Numbered from the stretch's first letter, positions 50,310-59,485 are shown. The stretch is DNA of 64,000 nucleotides from Pseudomonadota bacterium (GCA_023388075.1 JAEWGX010000049.1:1-64000), one strand, 5' to 3'. A program made the numbers and translations. The notes: a model not told the origin generated them from the letters alone.

Positions 50310-50684
50310 CTACCCGGCCGCCCGTTGCGGATTGCCGAGCGTCCGGTTGAGCCTCACGGCCGCCTTCACCAGCCGTTCCACCACCGCGGGATCGATCAAG
50401 GTGTCCTCCAGCAATGTCATCGTGGCGAGCTCGTACTTCCCGCCGGGCACCAGCCGCGGCTCGATGTTCCTGAGCAGCGTGCCGCGCCAGAAGCCGAAGA
50501 GCACGCGCCGCGCCTCTGCCCGGATCAGCAGGACCGGCCCATTCGAGTGATAGACCAGGTGTCCCCACTTGATCGACTCGTCGAGCGGCGCCGCCGCGAT
50601 CACCGCCTCGCGCAACGAGTGCGCCTGCCGGGCGATCCAGCCATCGAGACCGGCAAGATAGACCTGCGGGGTCGGCGCGGCCAT
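50310..50684 (-). CDS. DUF1801 (YdhG-like) protein
   Basis: 124 residues from the ATG at 50684, with GAGGAG six bases upstream. The family pattern is visible: VYLAGLDGWIARQAHSLREAVIAAAPLDESIKWGHLVYHSNGPVLLIRAEARRVLFGFWRGTLL, with the conserved E-x-I-K-W-G-x-x-x-Y segment and the trailing DPAVVERLVKAAVRLNR. These small cytosolic proteins have a frataxin-like fold in known structures; the function is not established. It lies between the DUF2892 gene and the GYD protein gene, all on the minus strand. Confidence 0.87.
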   Translation of the reverse strand: MAAPTPQVYLAGLDGWIARQAHSLREAVIAAAPLDESIKWGHLVYHSNGPVLLIRAEARRVLFGFWRGTLLRNIEPRLVPGGKYELATMTLLEDTLIDPAVVERLVKAAVRLNRTLGNPQRAAG

Positions 50685-50724
50685 CGATCTCCTCATGATC
50701 ATCGGGAAGCTCCGTCCTGGTGCC

Positions 50725-51054
50725 CTACTGGCTTCCCGGTGTCTGGTAGCCGACTTTACCGACCCGCCCCAGGGCATCCAGGGTTTCCTCCACCGTCAGC
50801 AACGGCGTCGTCTCGCAGCGCGAGAGGGCACCGCCGCTGCTCAGCGCCAGCGCGACGGCTGCCATCGAGACATTGTCCGGCGCCTCCCAGAGGTTGTAGC
50901 CGTCATGCTCTCCGAAGGCGTACCAGAATCCGTGGAGCTTGCCGCCCACGGACTCGATGTACCGGCGTGCGGCAGCACGGCGGTCCTCCGGGTTCTTCGT
51001 CAATCGGGACCAGGTTTCGGGCGTATAGCTGAAGCGCGTCAAGTACATGGCCAT
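50725..51054 (-). CDS. GYD-domain protein
   Basis: 109 residues from the ATG at 51054, with GGGAG upstream. MYLTRFSYTPETWSRLTKNPEDRRAAARRYIESVGGKLHGFWYAFGEHDGYNLWEAPDNVSMAAVALAL follows the GYD-family layout: first strand, a helix with the basic R-x-x-A-x-R pattern, a G-G-K-L turn, then G-E-H-D-G-Y (the G-x-Y-D-like motif giving the name). The fold is ferredoxin-like and related to dimeric alpha/beta-barrel proteins. No biochemical role is known. It is divergent from the LigD-type polymerase gene. Confidence 0.83.
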   Translation of the reverse strand: MAMYLTRFSYTPETWSRLTKNPEDRRAAARRYIESVGGKLHGFWYAFGEHDGYNLWEAPDNVSMAAVALALSSGGALSRCETTPLLTVEETLDALGRVGKVGYQTPGSQ

Positions 51055-51143
51055 GGCAGCTCTCCCTTTGCGCGTTCTGCGCTGGCACGTCGCCGGCGGA
51101 ATCATGGTATTCCTAGGACAGCCCACTGGATAGGCGCAGACCC

Positions 51144-52184
51144 ATGGCGACCGCGAACGACGACATCACGCTCCGGATCGATGGCCGCGAGGTCGTCGTC
51201 ACGCATCCGGGGAAGCTGCTGATCCGCGATGCCAGGGTCACCAAGCTGGACCTGGTGAATTACTACGTCTCGGTGGCTGACGCGGCCCTGCGTGGCGCCG
51301 GCGGGCGGCCCTGCGTGCTGGTGCGCTACCCGAACGGCATCGACGGCGAGTTCTTCTTCCAGAAGCGCGCCCCGGCGAAGCGGCCGGATTGGGTGGAGGT
51401 CGCCACGATCCGCTTCCCGTCCGGCCGCAGCGCCGAGGAGGTGGTGCCACGCACTGCCGCCGACCTCGCCTGGATGGCGAACCTCGCCTGCCTGGAGCTG
51501 CATCCGCATCCGGTCCGCGCGGAGGCGCTCGATCATCCCGACGAGCTGCGCATCGACCTCGATCCGGTGCCGGGCGTGGAATGGCCCCAGATCCGCGAGG
51601 TCGCGCAAGTCGTCCACGCGGCACTGGACGACTTCGGTCTCACCGGCTGGCCGAAGACGTCCGGCTCGCGCGGAATGCATGTGCTGGTGCGCATCGAGCG
51701 CCGCTGGAGCTTCGACGAAGTGCGCCGCGCGGCGCTCGCGCTGGCGCGCGACGTCGAACGCCGCGTGCCCGGTCTCGCCACCAGCGCCTGGTGGAAGGAG
51801 GAGCGTCACGGCGTCTTCGTCGACTACAACCAGAACGCGAAGGATCGCACCGTGAGCTCGGCCTGCTCGGTCCGGCCCAAGCCGGACGCCAGGGTGTCGA
51901 CGCCGGTCAGCTGGCAGGAGCTCCCGGACTGCGACCCGGCCGACTTCACGCTCTGGACCGTCCCGAAGCGGCTCGCGGCGCAAGGCGATCCGCATGCGGC
52001 GATCGACGCCCACGCGGATTCGCTCGAGCCGCTGCTGGAGCTCTCGGCGCGCCACGAGGCGGAAGGCAAGGGCGATGCACCGTGGCCGCCGCACTATCGC
52101 AAGGCCGCCGGCGAGCCCAGGCGCGCGCCGCCGTCAACCGGGCGGGCGAAGTCCGCGGTCGGGAGGCCGAAGGCGTCCGGCTGA
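51144..52184 (+). CDS. LigD-type polymerase/primase domain protein (stand-alone)
   Basis: 346 residues, only the archaeo-eukaryotic primase-type polymerase domain. The catalytic D-x-D is Asp138/Asp140 in ELRIDLDPVPG. SGSRGMHVLV (about 172-181) is the nucleotide-binding S-x-R-x-x-H motif and the third acid lies in GVFVDYNQNAKDRT. The product lacks the ligase and phosphoesterase domains of a full LigD. Such enzymes add ribonucleotides or fill gaps during end joining or excision repair. A separate ATP-dependent DNA ligase lies 570 bases away on the opposite strand, and no Ku gene is in the window. The C-terminal 30 residues are basic and low-complexity, perhaps for DNA contact. Confidence 0.9.
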   Translation: MATANDDITLRIDGREVVVTHPGKLLIRDARVTKLDLVNYYVSVADAALRGAGGRPCVLVRYPNGIDGEFFFQKRAPAKRPDWVEVATIRFPSGRSAEEVVPRTAADLAWMANLACLELHPHPVRAEALDHPDELRIDLDPVPGVEWPQIREVAQVVHAALDDFGLTGWPKTSGSRGMHVLVRIERRWSFDEVRRAALALARDVERRVPGLATSAWWKEERHGVFVDYNQNAKDRTVSSACSVRPKPDARVSTPVSWQELPDCDPADFTLWTVPKRLAAQGDPHAAIDAHADSLEPLLELSARHEAEGKGDAPWPPHYRKAAGEPRRAPPSTGRAKSAVGRPKASG

Positions 52185-52254
52185 TCGAGCCCCGATGTCC
52201 CAGGCTTGGGGCGAGCCTTGGGCGCCGCTGATCGACCTCCCCTCTAGATTGGCT

Positions 52255-52605
52255 CTACTTGCGCCAGTAGTCGTTGGCCGCGGCGATCGTCTGGAAATGC
52301 GTGGCGACGACATGGGAGATGGCTATCAGGCTGTTCGGGTCATGCGCATAGGCCGGGCGCAATGCCTTGCGGATGTCGGCGTTCTTCTGCGTCGTCGCCA
52401 CCGCCTTCTGGGAGAGCTTGACGGCCAGCGCGAAGCCTTCCTCGGGCGTGGCGGTGACCAGCGTCAGCCCGGTATCCTTCGGCGGGGCCTTGTCCTGCGC
52501 CCCTGCGTCGCCGATGCCGCCGACCAACAGCGCTGCCGCCAGCAACGGCGCAGCCAGCCAGCCCACGCGTGCTCCGTGCCGGTCACGGCGTTCGATCGCT
52601 TCCAT
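52255..52605 (-). CDS. Small secreted protein of unknown function
   Basis: 116 residues from the ATG at 52605, with GAGGAGG about nine bases upstream. A signal peptide spans about 1-37 (VGWLAAPLLAAALLVGGIGDAGAQ). The mature part (about 80 residues) is helical, with FALAVKLSQKAVATTQKNADIRKALRPAYAHDPNSLIAISHVVATHFQTIAAANDYWRK, and has no cysteine. I do not recognise a family. It lies between the convergent polymerase and ligase genes and probably has its own promoter in the repeat-rich region at 52606-52754. Confidence 0.6.
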   Translation of the reverse strand: MEAIERRDRHGARVGWLAAPLLAAALLVGGIGDAGAQDKAPPKDTGLTLVTATPEEGFALAVKLSQKAVATTQKNADIRKALRPAYAHDPNSLIAISHVVATHFQTIAAANDYWRK

Positions 52606-52670
52606 CTGCCGAATCCTCCTCTCGAGCGGTGCTGCCAAGCGGTGCCTCGCCTCGTGCAAGGGGGCACCTA

Positions 52671-52704
52671 AAGATGCATCAACGATGCTTCTTTACCAAT
52701 GGTA
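52671..52704. repeat. Two adjacent inverted repeats upstream of the small secreted protein gene
   Basis: AAGATGCATC-AAC-GATGCTTCTT (52671-52693) pairs at 9 of 10 positions, and TACCA-A-TGGTA (52694-52704) is a perfect palindrome directly beside it. The stretch is AT-rich against the GC-rich background. Promoter or operator region of the minus-strand gene, or a hairpin. Confidence 0.4.
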
Positions 52705-52754
52705 GCCCGCTGCGGGGAGGAGTCAAGGCGACGTCCGGGCCGGGCCCCGCGCCG

Positions 52755-53855
52755 TCACGCCCCGAATACCCTGGCCAGCTCGTAGGGCGTCGTCACCTCG
52801 AGCTGGTCGTAGCGGCAGTCGGCCGGCGCCTTGTCCGTACGCCACCGCACAAACTGGGTCGCATGGCGAAAGCGATCGCCCTGGAGATGGTCGTATCGGA
52901 CCTCGCATACTCGCTCGGGCCGCAACGGCTCCCAGCCAAGGTCCTTGCCGCCGCTCCACCGGCTCTGCGCGCCCGGCATGCGCTGCGCGTCGCCCACGGT
53001 CGCATTGCCCCAATCGCGCCAGGGATGCGAGGCAAGCGCATCCACGCGCAGCGGAGCCAGCTCGAGCAGCAGCTCCTCGCGTCGGGCCATCTTGAACGAC
53101 GAGGTGATGCCCACGTGATGCAGCACACCGGCCTCGTCGTACAACCCCAGCAGCAGCGAGCCGATCGCATCGTCGCGGTCCTTGTACCAGCGAAAGCCGG
53201 CGACGACGCAGTCCGCCGTGCGGACGTGCTTGATCTTGAGCATCGCCCGTTTTCCAGGCTGGTAGACGGCGGACTCCAGCTTCGCGATCACCCCATCGAG
53301 CCCGGCGCCCTCGAACTGCGCGAGCCAGCGCTCGGCTTCGGCCGGGTCCCGCGTGACCGGGGTGAGATGAAGCGGCGGCTTCATGCCCGCCACCAAGCGC
53401 TCCAGCCGTGAGCGTCGCTCGGCCTGCGGCAACGCCATCGTGGAGGCACCGTCCGCCGCCAGCAGGTCGAAGGCGACGAAGCGCGCCGGCGTTTCCCTCG
53501 CCAGCTTGTCCACGCGCGACGCAGCCGGGTGGATGCGTTGCTGGAGCGCATCGAAGTCCAGTCCATCGGGCGAAGCGACGACGATCTCGCCGTCGAGCAC
53601 GCAGCCTTGCGGCAGGATCTCCACCAGCGCCTGCTCGAGCTCCGGAAAGTAGCGATTGAGCGGCTTCAACTCGCGGCTTTGCAGCACCACCTGCGACCCC
53701 TCGCGAAAGACGATCGCGCGAAAGCCGTCCCACTTGGGCTCGAAGAGGAAACCAGGCTCAGCGGGAATCGCCTGCGCGATCCTGGCGAGCATCGGCTGGA
53801 TCGGCGGGGCCGGCAGCGCGGAGCCGCTTCGCTTCGTGCTTGCGGTACTGGTCAT
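52755..53855 (-). CDS. ATP-dependent DNA ligase (LigC/LigD ligase-domain type)
   Basis: 366 residues. The adenylated lysine is Lys41 in EPKWDGFRAI (K-x-D-G, motif I). Further motifs are LDGEIVVASPDG (III), FVAFDLLAADG (IIIa), AGLDGVIAKLESAVYQPGKR (IV) and the lysines in MLKIKHVRTADCVVAGF (V); an OB-fold follows with W-G-N-A-T and QFVRWRTDKAPADCRYDQ. Length matches single-function LigC-like or split LigD ligase domains. It seals nicks using ATP. With the stand-alone polymerase it recalls the mycobacterial LigC/Prim-PolC pair used in gap repair; no Ku is encoded nearby. It has an N-terminal Ser/Thr-rich tail of about 15 residues. Confidence 0.92.
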   Translation of the reverse strand: MTSTASTKRSGSALPAPPIQPMLARIAQAIPAEPGFLFEPKWDGFRAIVFREGSQVVLQSRELKPLNRYFPELEQALVEILPQGCVLDGEIVVASPDGLDFDALQQRIHPAASRVDKLARETPARFVAFDLLAADGASTMALPQAERRSRLERLVAGMKPPLHLTPVTRDPAEAERWLAQFEGAGLDGVIAKLESAVYQPGKRAMLKIKHVRTADCVVAGFRWYKDRDDAIGSLLLGLYDEAGVLHHVGITSSFKMARREELLLELAPLRVDALASHPWRDWGNATVGDAQRMPGAQSRWSGGKDLGWEPLRPERVCEVRYDHLQGDRFRHATQFVRWRTDKAPADCRYDQLEVTTPYELARVFGA

Positions 53856-53930
53856 GCCACCTACTGTAGCGCGAGGCAGGGCGGCGTGCAGGAGGGCTCC
53901 TGCCTGGCCGGTGCAGGCTTTCGCGTCGTG

Positions 53931-54655
<725 letters not shown>

Positions 54656-54659
<4 letters not shown>

Positions 54660-55921
54660 GAGCGGATCGCCTGCACCGGATCCATGCGCGCCGCGCGCCG
54701 GGCCGGGATCACCGCCGCCAGCAGCCCGACGACGCAGGCGAGGAGCGCGGCCTGCAGCGCGAGCATCGGGGCCAGCTCGGCGGCGAACATCGCCCCGCCG
54801 TCCGGGCTCTTGATCACCCGCGAGAAGAACACGAGCAGGCCGTAGGCGAGCGCGATGCCGAGGAGCGACCCCACCAGCCCGACCAGCCCGCCCTGCAGCA
54901 GGAACACCGCGAGAATGCGCCGCCGGCCCGCGCCCATCGCGCGCAGGATCCCGATCTCGCGCTGCTTCTGGACGACGCTCACCACCAGCACGCTGGAGAT
55001 GCCGAGCGCCACGATGATCACGACGAAGCTGCGGATCAGCGTGTTTGACACGCTCTGGTTCGAAAGCGCGTTGAGCAGGCCGGCGTTGGTCTGCATCCAG
55101 CTGTCCACGGTGAGGCCCGTCTGCGCCCGCAGCTCGTCGGCCACCCGGTTCGCGTCGAAGAGAGAGGTGACGGTAAGGTCGATGTTCGAGACGCCGCCCG
55201 GCAGGTCCAGCAGCGTCTGCGCGAGCTTCAGCGTCACGAAGACCCAGCGCCGGTTGAGGTCGCGGTTGCCCATGTCGAAGAGCCCGTGGATGTCCAGCGT
55301 CTCGCTGCGGCCCTCCGCCGAGGTGACCCGCAGCTTGTCGCCGACGCCCACGCCGAGATCGCGCGCGAGCTCGATGCCGATGAGCGTCCCCGTGCCGGAG
55401 AGCTCGAAGCGACCGCGCGTCATGTACTCCTCCATCCGCACCACCTGCCGGTAGGCGTCCGGCTGCACGCCGAGGATCGCGACGCTGCGGTTGCTGCTGC
55501 CGCGCGCGGCAAAGGCGGGGCCGCTCGCCACGGGCGAGACCGCCAGGACACCGGGCGTCGCGGCGGCCAGGGCCGCGATCCTTTCCCACTGGTCCACCGA
55601 CCGCAGCCGCTGCTCGCGCGGCTGGACGACGGCAGCCACCGCGCGGTCCGCCTCTGCCGGCACTACCCGGCGCGTCACCTCCTCCAGCGGCCGGATCACC
55701 ACGTGGGCCTGCGAACCCATCGAGCGATCGATGATGGTCGCCTGCAACTGGTTGATCAGCTGGGTGAGGAAAATGATGACCGCGACCCCGCCGGTGACAC
55801 CGGCGAGGATCAGCACGCTCTGCATCCGGCCTTCGCGCAGGTAGCGCAGGGCCACCAGCAGCTCGAAGGGCATCCAGCGCGCCCACCGCGAGACGGCATG
55901 CCGGCGTCCGCCGCTCGCCAT
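54656..55921 (-). CDS. ABC efflux permease (FtsX/LolC-MacB family)
   Basis: 421 residues with four membrane helices: one near 35-57 and three at the C-terminus (about 305-327, 355-378 and 391-412), around a large periplasmic domain of 250 residues. VVSVVQKQREIGILRAMGAGRRRILAVFLLQGGLVGLVGSLLGIALAYG is the conserved FtsX-fold segment that contacts the ATPase. The gene starts 11 bases after the adaptor stop. The ATG at 55921 has GAGG nine bases upstream; MPFELLVALRYL at 55873 is an alternative start. DevC- and MacB-like exporters are the closest relatives; LolC/E is less likely because an adaptor is present. Confidence 0.9.
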
Positions 55922-55932
55922 CGCCGTTCGCC

Positions 55933-57186
55933 TCAACCGGAGATGAAGGAGGGCACCTCGATGCCCCGCCCAGGCGCCGTCGAGCCGGTGGCGCGCACCC
56001 GGTCGCCGTCCACCGCCTTCTCCGTCTGCGGGATCACCAGGTCGCCTTCCGCCAGCCCCGTCGCGATCTCGACGGCGCCGACGCCGCGCAGGCCCAGCGT
56101 CACCGGGGCACGGACGGCGCGGCCGTCGCGCACTGCGAGCACCCACGGCGACGCGCGATCGGCATCGCGCACGGCGCCCGCGGGCAGCACCAGCGCATCG
56201 GCCTTCTCGCCGCCGAGCAGCTCCACCGACACAGTCATGTCCGGCCGCAGGAACGCCGGCGCGTCCGGGACGGCCAGCCGGACCTCGATGGTGCCTCGCT
56301 GCGGATCGACCGCCGGGGCGACGTAGCTGAGCTTGGCATCGAACGGCTGGCCGGGAAAGGCGTCGGCCTCCGCGCGAGCCGGCATTCCGGGCCGCAGGAG
56401 CCGCAGGTGCTTCTCGTCGATACCGGCGTCGATGCGCATCTCGCCCTGGGCCGCCAGTGACAGCAGCACGCTGCCCGGCTGCGCCATGCTGCCCGGCTCG
56501 GCGTGCCGCGCCAGCACGATCGCATCGACCGGGCTCACGATCGCGAGGCGATCCAGCCGCGCCCGCGCCACCTGCAGCGCGGCCGTGGCCTGCTCCACCC
56601 GCGCCATCGCCAGTGCCCGCTCGACGCCCTTGTCCTCGTTGGCCTGCGCCTGCACGCGCGCCGACTCCAGGACGCTGCGCGCGGTGTCGCGGACCCGCCG
56701 GGCTTCGTCCAGCCGCTGGCGGGAGTAGAAGCCTCGCGCCACCAGGTCTCGTGCCCGCTGGAACTCGCGCTCGGCCGCGTCGAAAGCGGCCTGTGCCTGC
56801 ACGACCGCCTGGCTCGCCATCGGCGCCGCCACCGACGCCTGCTGCTCGGCGCGGTTGCGCGCCTCGGCCAGCGCCGCCTGCGCCTGCTGCAATGCAGCCC
56901 GCGCCTCGCCGTCCGACAACTGGATCAGGAGCCCCCCGGCCGGGACGCGATCACCCTCGCGTACCCGCACCTCCTGCACCACCGCGGTCACCTCGGCGCC
57001 GATGTCGATTCGCGCGGGCGCGTTGAGACGGCCGGTGGCCACCACCGATTGCACGATGCGCGCGCGGGCCACCGGTACCACCTGGACCTGGGTTGCCCGC
57101 GCATCGAAGAGCAGGACCGCGGCCAAGGCGGCCACGACGACGGCGACGACGACGAACCCCGTGCCCCACCTCGCGAACGGCTTCAT
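55933..57186 (-). CDS. HlyD/RND-type periplasmic adaptor of the ABC efflux system
   Basis: 417 residues from the ATG at 57186; a longer frame reaches 57258. One N-terminal membrane anchor (about 10-28), then lipoyl half (GAEVTAVVQEVRVREGDRVPAGGLLIQLSDGEARAALQQAQAAL), a long coiled-coil hairpin (about 85-200), the second lipoyl half (VSPVDAIVLARHAEPGSMAQPGSVLLSL) and a beta-barrel with a C-terminal membrane-proximal domain. This is the MacA/DevB arrangement. The permease and ATPase genes follow with 11- and minus-4-base spacing, so the three form one efflux system. Confidence 0.92.
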   Translation of the reverse strand: MKPFARWGTGFVVVAVVVAALAAVLLFDARATQVQVVPVARARIVQSVVATGRLNAPARIDIGAEVTAVVQEVRVREGDRVPAGGLLIQLSDGEARAALQQAQAALAEARNRAEQQASVAAPMASQAVVQAQAAFDAAEREFQRARDLVARGFYSRQRLDEARRVRDTARSVLESARVQAQANEDKGVERALAMARVEQATAALQVARARLDRLAIVSPVDAIVLARHAEPGSMAQPGSVLLSLAAQGEMRIDAGIDEKHLRLLRPGMPARAEADAFPGQPFDAKLSYVAPAVDPQRGTIEVRLAVPDAPAFLRPDMTVSVELLGGEKADALVLPAGAVRDADRASPWVLAVRDGRAVRAPVTLGLRGVGAVEIATGLAEGDLVIPQTEKAVDGDRVRATGSTAPGRGIEVPSFISG

Positions 57187-57263
57187 CTCGGGCCGCCGCC
57201 CCCGGCTCCCGCGGGAAGCAGCCAATGCAGTGAGCGCCGGGGTGGTTCCATTGCCCAAGCGTA

Positions 57264-57746
57264 TCAGGCGGCGCCGTCCCCCGCCTGCGGCTGGGTCAAC
57301 ACCGCCCCGTCCGCATCGCGCACCTCCACGCTGATCGGTATCGCCGGGCCCACGCTGCGGGTGACCGTGCAGAAATCCTCGAACTGGCGGACCGCGCGCT
57401 CGACGTGCGCCAGCTCCCGCGCCGCGACGCCCAGCGTCAGCACCGCCTTCATGCCCAGCACGCGCAGGCGGCCCTGCGGATTGCGGCCCACTTCCGCGTG
57501 GACGGTGCAGGACATCGGCTCCGGGTCCTGCTTGTACTTGCGCAGGGCGAAGAGCAGCGAGTCCGACAGGCAGCTACCGACCGATGCCGCGAGAAGCTGC
57601 ACCGGCGACGGCCCCTGTCCGCCGCCGAGCGGTGGCGGCTCGTCCGCCACCAGCGCCGGCACCTCGTTGCCGAACTCGATCCGCAATCGATAGTCCGCCT
57701 CCTGGGTGAGGTTGACCACCACCTGTTCGTTGCTTCCGTTGGTCAT
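57264..57746 (-). CDS. OsmC-family protein in the sulfide-response operon
   Basis: 160 residues, a different subgroup from the OsmC at 44998. Conserved cysteines are Cys59 (LAASVGSCLSDSLLFALRKYKQ) and Cys126 (RQFEDFCTVTRSV). The gene starts 13 bases after the stop of the persulfide dioxygenase gene, so both use the promoter at 58655-58689. A redox role in sulfur handling is inferred from this position; general OsmC proteins reduce organic peroxides. Confidence 0.9.
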   Translation of the reverse strand: MTNGSNEQVVVNLTQEADYRLRIEFGNEVPALVADEPPPLGGGQGPSPVQLLAASVGSCLSDSLLFALRKYKQDPEPMSCTVHAEVGRNPQGRLRVLGMKAVLTLGVAARELAHVERAVRQFEDFCTVTRSVGPAIPISVEVRDADGAVLTQPQAGDGAA

Positions 57747-57759
57747 TCGTCTCTCCAGC

Positions 57760-58620
57760 TCAGAGCGCGTTCACCGGGATCTTCAGGTACGACACGCCGT
57801 TGTCCTCGGCAGGGGGCAGCTCGCCGGCCCGGATGTTCACCTGCACCGACGGCAGGATCAGCGTCGGCATCTCCAGGGTGGCGTCGCGGCGGGTGCGCAT
57901 CTCCACGAACTCCGCCTCCGTCACGCCATCATGGATGTGGATGTTGCCCGCACGCTGGGCCGCCACCGTCGTCTCCCATGCCGGCTCGCGGCCCTGGGGC
58001 GGGTAGTCGTGGCACATGAAGAGCCGCGTCTGCGGCGGCAGCTCGAGCAGCTTGCGCACCGAGCGGTACAGCGCATGGGCATCGCCCCCGGGGAAGTCGC
58101 AGCGCGCCGTGCCGACGTCCGGCATGAACAGCGTATCGCCCACGAAGACCGCGTCGTCCACCTTGTAGGCCATGCAGGCGGGCGTGTGCCCCGGTACCGA
58201 CATCGCCTCGGCATGCAGCTCGCCGATCCGGAAGGACTCGCCGTCCCGCAGGAGGTGGTCGAACTGGCTGCCGTCCGGCCGGAACTCCGGCTCCAGGTTG
58301 AAGATGCCCTTGAACACGTCCTGGACGTGCGCGATGGCGGCGCCGATCGCGATCTTTCCGCCCACCTGCCTGCGCAGATAGTGCGCCGCCGAGAGATGGT
58401 CCGCATGGGCATGGGTCTCCAGCAGCCACTCGACCTTCAGGTCCTTCTCCCGGATGAAGTCGATCAGGCGATCCGCCGACGTGGTGCGGGTGCGGCCGGA
58501 CTTCGGGTCGTAATCGAGCACCGAGTCGATGACCGCGCAGGTGCCGCCCGGCCGGTCGTAGACGACGTAGCTGATCGTCCAGGTGGCCTTGTCAAAGAAG
58601 GCTTCGACGGAGGGTTTCAT
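57760..58620 (-). CDS. ETHE1-like metallo-beta-lactamase-fold hydrolase / persulfide dioxygenase (Blh)
   Basis: 286 residues from the ATG at 58620, with GGGAG upstream. The metallo-beta-lactamase motif THAHADH (His70, His72, Asp74, His75), then the ligands in PGHTPACMAY and FVGDTLFMPDVGTARCDFPGG, and CHDYPPQGREPAWETT match the ETHE1/Blh branch, which uses a mononuclear iron to oxidise glutathione persulfide to sulfite. The divergent BigR-like regulator and the YeeE genes confirm the context of sulfide detoxification. A frame upstream to 58683 would overlap the operator and is rejected. Confidence 0.93.
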   Translation of the reverse strand: MKPSVEAFFDKATWTISYVVYDRPGGTCAVIDSVLDYDPKSGRTRTTSADRLIDFIREKDLKVEWLLETHAHADHLSAAHYLRRQVGGKIAIGAAIAHVQDVFKGIFNLEPEFRPDGSQFDHLLRDGESFRIGELHAEAMSVPGHTPACMAYKVDDAVFVGDTLFMPDVGTARCDFPGGDAHALYRSVRKLLELPPQTRLFMCHDYPPQGREPAWETTVAAQRAGNIHIHDGVTEAEFVEMRTRRDATLEMPTLILPSVQVNIRAGELPPAEDNGVSYLKIPVNAL

Positions 58621-58654
58621 GTGCGCTCCCTGGTATTCGGTTTGGATGAATCCT

Positions 58655-58689
58655 ATTCTATTGACTAATATATTGTTTGTCAATATACT
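58655..58689. promoter_or_regulatory. Overlapping divergent promoters with an ArsR-type operator
   Basis: Rightward: TTGACT (58661-58666) N17 TATACT (58684-58689). Leftward on the minus strand: TTGACA (58678-58683) N17 TAGAAT (58655-58660). Both are near-perfect and occupy the same DNA. An inverted repeat TATTGAC (58659-58665) N13 GTCAATA (58679-58685) with a central AATATATT covers both, so one bound regulator would silence both genes. The stretch is strongly AT-rich against its surroundings. Confidence 0.85.
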
Positions 58690-58724
58690 ATCCGGAGCTT
58701 AATCGACATCCAAGAGGTGACTCA

Positions 58725-59060
58725 GTGCAGGTCGAAGTTGCAATCGATCTTCAGGCGCTGCGCAGCGCGGCCGATTCCGCCTGCCGGTTGATGAAGGTCT
58801 TCTCCAATCCGGACCGGCTCCTCCTGCTGTGCCAGCTCTCGCAAGGCGAGCGGCGCGTGGGCGAGCTGCAGGAGCTGGTCGGAATCGGACAACCCACCTT
58901 GTCGCAGCAGCTGGGCGTGCTCCGGGAAGAAGGGCTGGTGGCCACCCGCCGCGAGGGCAAGCAGATCCACTATCGCATCGCCAGCCCCCAGGCCCTGGCG
59001 GTGCTGCAGGTCCTGTACGAGCAGTTCTGCGATCAACCCAAGGGGGAAGCGACGTGCTGA
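58725..59060 (+). CDS. bigR: ArsR-family sulfide/persulfide-responsive repressor (BigR/SqrR-like)
   Basis: 111 residues from the GTG at 58725, which has AAGAGG seven bases upstream; a TTG at 58677 lies before the predicted start of transcription and is excluded. The winged helix includes LCQLSQGERRVGELQELVGIGQPTLSQQLGVLREEGLVATRREGKQIHYRI. The cysteine pair Cys36 (LLLLCQL) and Cys102 (YEQFC) aligns with the two cysteines that form a disulfide or polysulfide in BigR/SqrR/YgaV. Two more cysteines occur, Cys20 and the C-terminal Cys111. It probably represses both divergent units until persulfide appears. Confidence 0.9.
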   Translation: MQVEVAIDLQALRSAADSACRLMKVFSNPDRLLLLCQLSQGERRVGELQELVGIGQPTLSQQLGVLREEGLVATRREGKQIHYRIASPQALAVLQVLYEQFCDQPKGEATC

Positions 59061-59485
59061 TCGACTGGCACCACTTCACGCCCTGGGCGTCGCTTGCCGG
59101 CGGCATCCTGCTGGGGCTCGCCTCCGCGGTCTTCATCCTCCTGAACGGGCGCATCCTCGGCATCAGCGGGATCGTGGGCGGCCTGTTGCGGCCGAGGCCA
59201 GGTGACAGCGGTTGGCGCGTCTCGTTCCTGCTGGGCATGCTGGCGGCACCGCTGCTCTACGCCGTCGTCGTCGGCCTTCCGGCGGTGCGCATCGATGCGA
59301 GCTGGGCGACTCTGCTCGTGGCCGGCGTGATGGTGGGATTCGGCACGCGCTACGGCTCCGGCTGCACCAGCGGCCACGGCGTGTGCGGTCTGTCGCGGCT
59401 TTCGCCCCGATCGCTTGCGGCAACCGTGGCCTTCATGGCCGCCGGCTTCGTCACGGTCTACTTCGGGCGTCATGCCTTCGCCTGA
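59054..59485 (+). CDS. YeeE/YedE-family membrane protein (PmpA-like)
   Basis: 143 residues. A GTG start overlaps the 3' end of the regulator gene by 7 bases, with GGGGGAAG upstream. Four hydrophobic segments are visible. The family signature GFGTRYGSGCTSGHGVCGLSRLSPRS holds Cys104 and Cys111, the cysteines proposed to pass thiosulfate or sulfane sulfur through YeeE-type channels. Its partner is the second half-protein encoded 63 bases downstream; together they equal one full-length YeeE. Confidence 0.9.
   Translation: MLIDWHHFTPWASLAGGILLGLASAVFILLNGRILGISGIVGGLLRPRPGDSGWRVSFLLGMLAAPLLYAVVVGLPAVRIDASWATLLVAGVMVGFGTRYGSGCTSGHGVCGLSRLSPRSLAATVAFMAAGFVTVYFGRHAFA

Noticed and set aside
51144..53855. 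Complete bacterial NHEJ locus
   Set aside because: No Ku-like gene was found on either strand near the polymerase and ligase genes.
58677..58724. TTG start extending the BigR-like regulator by 16 residues
   Set aside because: It lies upstream of the predicted transcription start and inside the operator; the GTG at 58725 has a proper ribosome-binding site.
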